DNA from: Sinohyriopsis cumingii
Taxonomy: Eukaryota > Mollusca > Bivalvia > Unionida > Unionidae
Direction of reading: 5' to 3'
Assembly: GCA_028554795.2 (NCBI GenBank)
Contig: CM068825.1
Coordinates: forward strand, 155,921,053-155,985,052
DNA length: 64,000 nt
Within the stretch, counting starts at the first letter, position 1; the number at the start of each line of letters is the position of its first letter. A program made the translations under genes and the position numbers. The notes under the pieces were generated by a model. The model was not told the origin of the DNA. It was given only the letters and a program-made list of their open reading frames with translations, and made no database searches. Positions 57,060 to 64,000 of this stretch are shown here, piece by piece.

Positions 57060-57220
57060 AAGGTTACATCGTGCCGAAGAAAGGAAAGTAAAGTGACTCG
57101 CCCATAAAAACACCATTGTAGCCGACATGATTGATCCGATGGCAGGATTCGAACCCGAACCATTCTGGTCACGAGTCGGACTAGATAACCACTTGACCAC
57201 TCTGGGTCTCTGTCTGTTTT
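57060..57220 (-). mobile_element. tRNA-derived SINE S2
   Basis: On the minus strand GACCCAGAGTGGTCAAGTGG with TTATC gives an A box (57200-57185). GGTTCGGGTTCGAATCC gives a perfect RNA polymerase III B box GGTTCGAATCC (about 57156-57146), roughly 35 bases apart. The sequence then leaves the tRNA pattern and runs on to AATGGTGTTTTTATGGGCGA, as in a SINE body. A functional tRNA is excluded because no closing acceptor stem or 3' half is present. Unrelated in sequence to S1. Confidence 0.72.
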
Positions 57221-57229
57221 TTGAAAGCG

Positions 57230-58240
57230 AATCGATATTATTTGTACAAACAAGAAACGTCTTGATCGTAAAATGCCTTGAACAAATCTGGTTGGATCTT
57301 GGACGAATGCATAAGTAACACAGTAAGTACAATTGTCCTTTCAACAAACGAGTTTCACCGATCAAGGGGGCTATCTGGTATTTAATTGGAATGACACGAC
57401 CTGACCGTATCACATGATTGCATGACGTTTTGTAATTAAATTGCTCATCAATAACATCAACAAGAAGAAGAAAATTAGATGAGTTGGCTCTTTTCAGGCA
57501 AAGAGTAGTCACGTGTTTGATTAAATACAAATATTGGTCGATACATTGTAACCACAGGCTAATTTTCTCCTTTACAAACGGAGAGATGTAAAGTCAAAAT
57601 TTTCTAAGATATACCATGAGTAATTAACTACTGTAGCTATATATACATATATCTATCTATCCGATGAAAGCGACCACAAAAACGAAGCAGTCATTTGAAA
57701 TTTCCGGTATATCCAATATATGCAATAACATCAGTTAGGTATGTAGCAATACATGCGTAATTTGAAACAAAATATATAAGTCCTGTGTTTTACTGCATTT
57801 TCAAAAGATTTACCACACACACACACACACACACAATAACAGATGCCAAAATCCCGGTAATTAGATTGAAATCCACTGTGTTGTAAAAAGTTAGTTAATG
57901 TACCGGTATGATGTTCTGCCATCGTTTCGCACTAATAAGACGTTCTTAACCAATACCTATATGTAACTTAGTAGATAGCTTCATTACGTTCGTACAGAGA
58001 CCATCAATATATTTGTAAACTAACTTTGCATCGTAAATCTTCACAAGGCAGTGATATTACATTAAGACCAACATAGAGGATGCAGATGTAATCTGAGTAT
58101 TACATCTGACGAAACCAATTTAACTAGCTGCATAGAGTAAAAAGTAGCGGTCCTTCTGAACTTCGAATCTTCCTCAAGAAAATACAGCAGAACCTAACTG
58201 AAGTATGAGATCGCCGTTCATTCGAATAACCCCTTTGTAA
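57230..58240. other. No gene seen; (AC)n at 57814-57834
   Basis: AT-rich. The 171-codon minus-strand ORF at 57015-57530 runs through the SINE and has no protein motif. Confidence 0.45.
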
Positions 58241-58242
58241 TA

Positions 58243-58455
58243 TTACAAGAGAATCCGGCATAGCATCCCTTTAATCCGATCCCTTAACTGTACGAAGGAT
58301 TGTATGCCCCTGGCATACATCAGCTGATGAGACCTACGGAATCCTGAGGATGGCAGGTGCGCATTATGATTCGACTGGTCTTCTGATTCAGAATTTCCTT
58401 GACTGTGAAAGTCTACCGAACCCAGGTTAAACGTTCCGCTGAACATTCGCGCCAT
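58243..58455 (-). CDS. Short ORF downstream of the probable host exon
   Basis: It reads HSQGNSESEDQSNHNAHLPS and SGFRRSHQLMYARGIQSF, polar and protein-like. CTTTCACAG in its 5' part would serve as a splice acceptor. It could be an alternative terminal exon of the gene at 58.8-59.4 kb or part of its 3' UTR. No family. Confidence 0.22.
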   Translation of the reverse strand: MARMFSGTFNLGSVDFHSQGNSESEDQSNHNAHLPSSGFRRSHQLMYARGIQSFVQLRDRIKGMLCRILL

Positions 58456-58789
58456 CTAATAGCAATTAGCGTTAGAGATGAGTTTCAGAGTTTCGCATGG
58501 CGATGTGAATTCAACAAATAAGGATGGGTGTGGTATCAAAGCACAACGGATCTACTTTAACAAAAACAAACAAAAAAAAAACAAATACATATAATGTTCC
58601 AAATCTGCTGACGATTTCCATTGTTTTTTATGTCACCTTTACAGCATGGAAACGGACAGAAATGGTCTTATCTGAAGAAGAAAAAAGCACCCCGACTACA
58701 CTGACCCTCATTCATGAAAGTAAAGAAGGTTACCGTAACTGATGAAAGAGACACTTTAAATGTGACTCACAGGGGTTTAATAAAAACGA

Positions 58790-59158
58790 TTATAACTGAG
58801 GCAGACTAGACGAAGAATCTGTTAGCATCCTTGGGACACTGCTATCAAGCTCTTCGCTGTACAGGTGTCCGTTACACGATCCTCTCCCTCGAGTGGTGTT
58901 AATTTTTTCAAGTTCTCCGGAACCAATGAGTCTGTCGTTATATTGATATTCTTCCCTTGGTGGGCGATGGTATTGTCTGTTGTTTCGCAATGATCGATCC
59001 AGGTTGACGGATGACTTGTGTCTGATTGTATATCTATGTTGACTTTGTCGTCTAAACACGACTGTCTCAAATGTGTTACTACTCAACTGTCGCGGCAGCA
59101 TTCCTCTAAGGAACCCACAGCATGGGCACCACAAATACAATACTGATATGAGATCCGC
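58790..59158 (-). CDS. Possible terminal exon of a host gene (121 codons)
   Basis: A strong acceptor, TTTCCTGTCTATTTTCAG, ends at 59159. From the next base the frame ADLISVLYLWCPCCGFLRGM stays open, then becomes polar and basic (RRQSQHRYTIRHKSSVNL, NNRQYHRPPREEYQYNDRLI). It ends SSSSLPQL before TAA at 58790. A short hydrophobic Cys-rich segment followed by a polar tail would suit a membrane-proximal region and cytoplasmic tail. The upstream exon would need to end in phase 0, and the visible donor of the protease exon at 59279 is in phase 1. The two may therefore not be joined, or this exon may be read in another frame. GC is higher than in the surroundings. Confidence 0.35.
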   Translation of the reverse strand, partial: ADLISVLYLWCPCCGFLRGMLPRQLSSNTFETVVFRRQSQHRYTIRHKSSVNLDRSLRNNRQYHRPPREEYQYNDRLIGSGELEKINTTRGRGSCNGHLYSEELDSSVPRMLTDSSSSLPQL

Positions 59159-59188
59159 CTGAAAATAGACAGGAAAGTAAATGAATAA

Positions 59189-59190
<2 letters not shown>

Positions 59191-59238
<48 letters not shown>
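59191..59238. repeat. (CT)n microsatellite
   Basis: A pure CT run of about 47 bases, between the two candidate exons. The Arg-Glu repeat ORFs here are artefacts. Confidence 0.95.
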
Positions 59239-59241
<3 letters not shown>

Positions 59242-59278
59242 TTTAAATAGTATGGACAATGCAAATACCGTATCATAC

Positions 59279-59393
59279 GTTGTTTGTGGTCTGCATGGTC
59301 TCCGCTTTTGTATTTCTCTTTCAACCACTCTCGAACTCGCGTGACCTTGGTGTAGATCTCAAAGCCACGCGGGAGGTTGATTGGTCGAGATAT
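59279..59393 (-). CDS. Exon encoding the C-terminus of a trypsin-like serine protease (S1)
   Basis: After an acceptor GTTTCCTGTAATAG, the frame reads ISRPINLPRGFEIYTKVTRV then REWLKEKYKSGDHADHKQR. It can end at a CAAC/GTATGA donor. YTKV followed six residues later by Trp, then a hydrophobic and a charged tail, is the C-terminal strand and helix signature of S1 proteases (YTKV-x5-W-[IL]). The preceding RP-x-NLPRGF matches the loop before it. This part packs against the catalytic domain and carries no catalytic residue. Exons with the His, Asp and GDSGG segments were not found in this window on the minus strand up to 64 kb. They may lie beyond it, or this may be an isolated fragment. If it is spliced to the exon at 59158, the protein would have a short extension. 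Confidence 0.52.
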
Positions 59394-59399
59394 CTATTA

Positions 59400-60260
59400 C
59401 AGGAAACACATTGCTAATTCAGTGCCCATAGTAAAGATATGAAAAACACATGCTATTAAAACTTCAATAACTTTTAATTTCTAAATGCTGATGATCGCAA
59501 ATATATTTTTCATTATTGACCAATCCTAGATGAAAGCTTGTGTGAGAAAACTGTATGCATCCTAATCTTGTTTTGATCTATATGTGTCTGAAAAAAGAAT
59601 CGAATGCTAATTTCAGTAAAGAGTGCCAAAGTCAAGTCTGCAGAATGACTGAAATTTCATTAACATCCAATCACGACCCTCTGTTTTGTGTTCACCCATG
59701 TCCAGACTGGTTCCCACATGTTCATATAATTAATACCGTGGGCCCTAAATTGAACAATCAGTCTTGCCGTAGGAATAGAAATCTTCTATTCATCAGTAAG
59801 TCAAATGTCCAAAAAGTCAATCACAGAAAGAACACATTACATGCTAGATATCATATTTCAAATATATATGATAAGTTGGCTCTAGCTGGTGTCCATATCA
59901 GTCCTTAGGAAAAATACGATATCGTCTAATAAACATGCATTTATTTGTTTTAAGAGAAATAATGTGAGATCAAACTCCCCTTTTCGATGTTTTCCTAATA
60001 TTAAACACAAATTTGAAAAACTTCCCGCCATGAACGTCATGAAGAAAGATCAAATTAAATACTATATTTTCAAACAGACTTGCCATCGAAAGTCATGAAA
60101 TATAAAAGCTAATAACGTAGAATTTATACAGTGTAATCGCATTGTCCAAATGAAACAGCTGGCAAAAACGGGACGGGTAAAATAACACACTGACTGTAGA
60201 CACAGAACGAACGTGAAGGTTACGGTAATGATTTAAGGAATTGTTTGTTAAATCAATCAC
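59400..60260. other. No gene recognised
   Basis: A 117-codon plus-strand ORF at 59555-59908 (SLTSNHDPLFCVHPCPDWF) has no known motif and lies opposite the presumed host gene. Treated as chance. Confidence 0.4.
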
Positions 60261-60670
60261 ATTAATCATCAATCGGAACATGACGGGCCTTTTCTTCCAA
60301 ATATCGGAATAATATATGCATAATCTTGTTTGCCGAATGACGTCTTGTGCACGTCACATACCATCACAATCGGAACTATGCCATTTCCTTCAAGTCGAGA
60401 AATAACTTCTGGTGAGTTGTAGAAAGACACATTTTATATGTTTGCTTTTTAATGATATTTTATGTTGCGACAGAAGAGTCCTGCAATATACCGACTGTGA
60501 ACTTTCTTTTCTTCCACTGCAATGTGAACAAAAGTAATTCAAAATATCGTTCTTAGCGGCGGCGAACATTCATGGTAGCTTTTCATAGCGTTCATTACTG
60601 GCGACTTGACTGTAATGACTTGTTCTTGGCCGAAACATTCAGAAGTTTCTTTTTTAAAGCAAGAACTCAC

Positions 60671-60800
60671 CATAGAATTTTCTCTTACTGAATTTGTGTA
60701 CATAATTCCATAAACGTAACATAATCCTTGCTCCATGATTCTAATTTGCAATGCGTACTTCATTCTTCGTGCGATAGAGTACTCCGGAATTTTCTGGCAA
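60671..60800 (-). CDS. Weak candidate exon with a consensus splice donor
   Basis: The minus-strand frame IPEYSIARRMKYALQIRIME then QGLCYVYGIMYTNSVRENSM ends exactly at a GTGAGT donor (60670-60665). The acceptor is unclear. It lies upstream of the protease-like exon on the same strand. No recognised domain. Confidence 0.22.
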
Positions 60801-60809
60801 TTTCCTCTT

Positions 60810-62970
60810 TTAGCTTAGATCACTCCATAGAGATGGAATGTTGTAAATAAGCCAGAAATGTTCCAGTTCAATTATCTTCCCAATAGGTGAGGTCACATTA
60901 AAACCCATTTCCGATTTCTAGTCCCTTTTTAGATTTGATCACCCGCCTGAACAAATTTTAGATCTTGTATAATCTTTAAGAATGCATGATTCATGATAAA
61001 TTTATCAGTAAAAACAAATAGTGTCTTATTTTATTTTGAGGTGAATCAAAAGATCTACCTGGTTCGCGGCAAAAGACACTAAAATTTCCATTTAGCTTAT
61101 TTCAATTAATCATTAAAAAAAATAGTACATCTTAATAATTTTGGACTAATGCACCAACCTAGTATATATAAAATGTATCGCCTATTAACTTCATTTTCTT
61201 ATCCGCACTTTTTATTAACAATAGAGGAGCCTCAGATTCCTCCATCTCCTCTTTCTGTGAAACTGTTCCATACAACCTCGAATGTGTTGAACGGCAGTTA
61301 AACCCAAATCAAAATAAAATTCAGTATGAGTGTACATGTATGGGCTTAATATCAAATCAAAACACCGATTTTAAACAAGAAACAAAGATTTCATGATTTT
61401 GTTTTTAAAAATGTTTATCTTATCATGAAATAACTTATGCTGGAACAGGAAACACAAAACAGTATTAGGATATGAAAAATGTCCCAGTACTAAATCTCAG
61501 TACAAAATGATTTATTTTGAATAGCTATAGCATTGAAATATTTTCTACAATAAAACTAACCATTCATTACAGTTTTGCAATTAGTCTAGTAGTGAACGAG
61601 TACACTAATACTTGTCATTTTTACACAAAGTATATTTAAGCAATCGTCACTTCTTCATTTGAATATGTACGAAATACAAATGTATCGCTCTGTCACTGTT
61701 ATCAATATCGATACATCATGTCTGATACTTTACAAAGAAATTGTAAAGGAAGAAAAACGATTAAATTAGAAATGAATGGTTTCATAGAATTTAAGGTATG
61801 TTCAGAGACAAAATTGCCCCACCCACTAAATACCTAAAGATTTCTTCACAACAAAATAGTTGAATGGTACGTGCATTATATAATTTTAGAGAAATGAATT
61901 TGTTAACAAATAATTATTGAATAGACTCACGAAAGTAATTGTGTGAAGCAAAACATATTTTTGTAACGATTATGCTTAATATCTTCTAATGCATCCATAA
62001 ACTATTTCTTTCGCCCAGATAACTTAGTCTCACTTCCTTTTATAATTTTGTTTAACTCCTCTCCGACTGACGATAACGTCCATGATCCGTAAGACTGATA
62101 CATTTTAAACCAAGATGAAGATGTTATCGATTATTTGTGTATGTAAAGGAGGAATCGAACCGGAAGTAATGTTGCACCGCACTGATCCGTACTGTCACCT
62201 ATATAATTCAAGGGAAGCTACTGACTACAATCTCTTATTGCCCTGCCAGTGCTCAGATAATAGTGAGACATAAGTACCTTTTCTGACGGGGACAACATCC
62301 ATCTTAACAATGTTACAATCTTATGGTCAAGTTTATAAAATAATGTAATATATCTTATAATAAAAGACTGACTAAAGTTTTGGAAAATCAAAGAGGTAAA
62401 TATCATTCCAACACCACTTATTGAGGATAAATACGGTAGTAAAACTTCTGCCGGACGTAAATCAGAAAATATTTTGTTTTCTCTTTATCTTGCGAAGTTT
62501 TGACGCCAGAACTAGCCAGGTCAATCTTCTACTCAATGTTATCTAAATTAAATTAGAAAGACACATGAAAGATGCCACGATTAGTAATCTTGTAACAAAT
62601 AGAAACCCACATCTGCTATGTTTTTAAATCTCCACAATTCAATTCTATTGCCTAATTTTGATGCTGTGTCTAATTTTCTAATAGATGTATAATTAGGTCC
62701 GTGTGAGTTATCGCAGAGTTGAATTCAGCGGAATATGAGCTTCGTTGAATATAATGTCGTACTACAGTTCTTAGCTATCATCAAGCTTTAACGAGGCATA
62801 GTGTTAGCAGTGTCCGTCCACCTGTCCTTTACAACATATCCTCCTAAATTTTTTAATGAAAATTTACCAAGCTATGTCTTTTTCGATTAGCCTTCAAAAA
62901 TGCTGTCAAAGATGGAAGATACGTCATACATATCAGGGATGTTACAGTAAGCAAGGTCCCAATCATTATT
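60810..62970. other. No gene seen
   Basis: AT-rich throughout, with one 62-codon minus-strand ORF (62218-62406) and no motif. A tRNA-like GAATCGAACC word at about 62153 is isolated. Confidence 0.45.
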
Positions 62971-62979
62971 CATTGCAGT

Positions 62980-63036
62980 GATTATTATTATTAATATTAT
63001 TATTATATTGTTATTATTATTGTTGTTGTTGTTGCT
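62980..63036. repeat. (ATT)n/(GTT)n microsatellite
   Basis: ATTATTATTATTAATATTAT followed by GTTGTTGTTGTTGCTGCTG. Confidence 0.9.
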
Positions 63037-63039
63037 GCT

Positions 63040-63600
63040 GTTTTCATTTTTTTAAAAATCATCTCGTCGATATCAAATCAGCCATTTCCTATACAACGTC
63101 GTTTTATCGAGATATTAAAAGGAAAATTGATAAAATGTTCACTCACTATTTTCTTGACAGGTATTAGCGTCATGAATACGGAAACTATTATAAAAAAATT
63201 CGCAAAAAATACCTTTATGAAAACAGTTTAGTTCAAACTTTGAAAACCTTTCGTATCTAAATTATATTATAGTGGTAAATATATATGAATAAGGTAAAAG
63301 TAACAGATCTCTGAATGGTTCTTTTCGTCACGAGGTCGGTTTGTGATCATTGCATTACTACATAACCACAGCTAAGGATGTTCCTAGAGTTAAATACTTT
63401 CATAAAATTAACAATTTAAATATACTAAACTTCGAGTTATGTTTGATTTTAATTCACCTGTGCCTGTTCTTTTGTCCAACGAGAATTTACGATTTCCGAC
63501 CACAATGAAAGCAAAAAGACGATGCTGTGATTGATAGAAATATCACTTGAAAGATATAAACCATGGGTTAAAGAATAAAATACCTGTATTGTATTAGGAA
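63040..63600. other. No gene seen
   Basis: AT-rich with no ORF or repeat recognised. Confidence 0.45.
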
Positions 63601-63609
63601 TATTTCATT

Positions 63610-64000
63610 AGGAATAGTTTGTTAGCATAGAATTACATGTTTTGTGAAATGCTAACATAGAATTACATGTTTTGTGAAATGCTAACATGGAATTACATGT
63701 TTTGTGAAATGCTAGCATAAAATTAGATGTTTCGTGAAATGCTAGCATATAATTACATGTTTCGTGAAATGCTAGCATATAATTACATGTTTCGTGAAAT
63801 GCTAGACTAGAATTACATGTTTTGTGAAATGCTAGTATAAAATTACATGTTTCGTGAAATGCTAGCATATAATTACGTTTCGTGAAATGCTAGCATATAA
63901 TTACATGTTTTGTGAAATCCTAGAATAGAATTACAAGTTTCGTGAAATGCTAGCATATAATTACATGTTTCGTGAAATGCTAGCATATAATTACATGTTT
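63610..64000 (+). repeat. 30-bp tandem array running off the right edge
   Basis: The unit is AATTACATGTTTCGTGAAAT followed by GCTAGCATAT. About 13 copies lie here, with TTTTGTG/TTTCGTG variants and one or two 3-base losses. Because the unit is a multiple of three, the reverse strand shows a repeated MLAFHETCNY-like frame. The array has no end in this window. Confidence 0.95.

Noticed and set aside
57015..57530. 171-codon minus-strand ORF
   Set aside because: It runs through a SINE and unrelated AT-rich flanks and has no protein motif.
59083..59328. Arg-Glu repeat ORFs
   Set aside because: Translation through a (GA)n run; only the part before the run matches a protease exon.
59555..59908. 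117-codon plus-strand ORF
   Set aside because: No motif and no supporting splice or start context; within chance length for 64 kb scanned in six frames.
62140..62215. tRNA-like word GAATCGAACC
   Set aside because: Only a B-box-like word, with no A box at the right spacing and no cloverleaf.
63608..63868. ORF with repeated MLAFHETCNY units on the minus strand
   Set aside because: By-product of a 30-bp tandem array whose unit is a multiple of three.

Overview
The window looks like gene-poor intergenic or intronic DNA from an invertebrate animal. It is AT-rich, full of microsatellites and minisatellites, and built mostly from dead mobile elements. A mollusc or another lophotrochozoan is my best guess. 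That rests on tRNA-derived SINEs, a (GTT)n tail next to a GGTTTAACGCC-type repeat, a Tx1/L1-like LINE, hAT-type MITEs and many Polinton-like relics. It is inference only. Nothing looks prokaryotic.

Layout. 1-520 (-): Ty3/gypsy gag-pol fragment running off the left edge. 540-1255: interspersed repeat R1. 1267-7110 (+): first cluster of Polinton/adintovirus-like relics (small ORF, major capsid protein, adenain-type protease, unknown genes), split by repeat R2 (4.4-5.7 kb). 8.7-10.2 kb: 41-bp minisatellite with an inserted hAT-like MITE. 11.1-14.1 kb: inverted satellite blocks around unrecognised DNA. 16.4-17.3 kb: R1 again. 18.2-18.8 kb (-): three small overlapping ORFs. 19.6-25.3 kb (+): Tx1/L1-like LINE with a nearly intact ORF1 and a frameshifted ORF2. 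26.5-30.05 kb (-): second Polinton-like cluster (family B DNA polymerase, then capsid). 32.2-32.9 kb (-): 3' end of a second LINE (RNase H). 34.1 kb: 35-bp array. 35.1 kb: second MITE copy. 36.7-37.6 kb: R1-like repeat. 38.1-38.3 kb (-): LINE N-terminus with a 2A-like motif. 39.0-42.9 kb (-) and 44.3-51.2 kb: two more relic clusters. 51.6-53.3 kb: minisatellites and R2. 57.1 kb: SINE. 58.8-59.4 kb (-): probable host exon(s), one matching the C-terminus of a trypsin-like serine protease. 63.6-64.0 kb: 30-bp array leaving the window.

The main pattern is redundancy. The capsid, the polymerase, a membrane-type protein and a coiled-coil-like protein each occur twice, at separate places and often on opposite strands. 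At least two or three Polinton-type insertions therefore landed here, or duplicated here, and decayed side by side. All carry stops and frameshifts; no intact element was found. The only plausible host coding sequence is at 58.8-59.4 kb (-).

Most assignments come from translated reading and recalled family patterns, not from searches. Coordinates of degraded relics are approximate.
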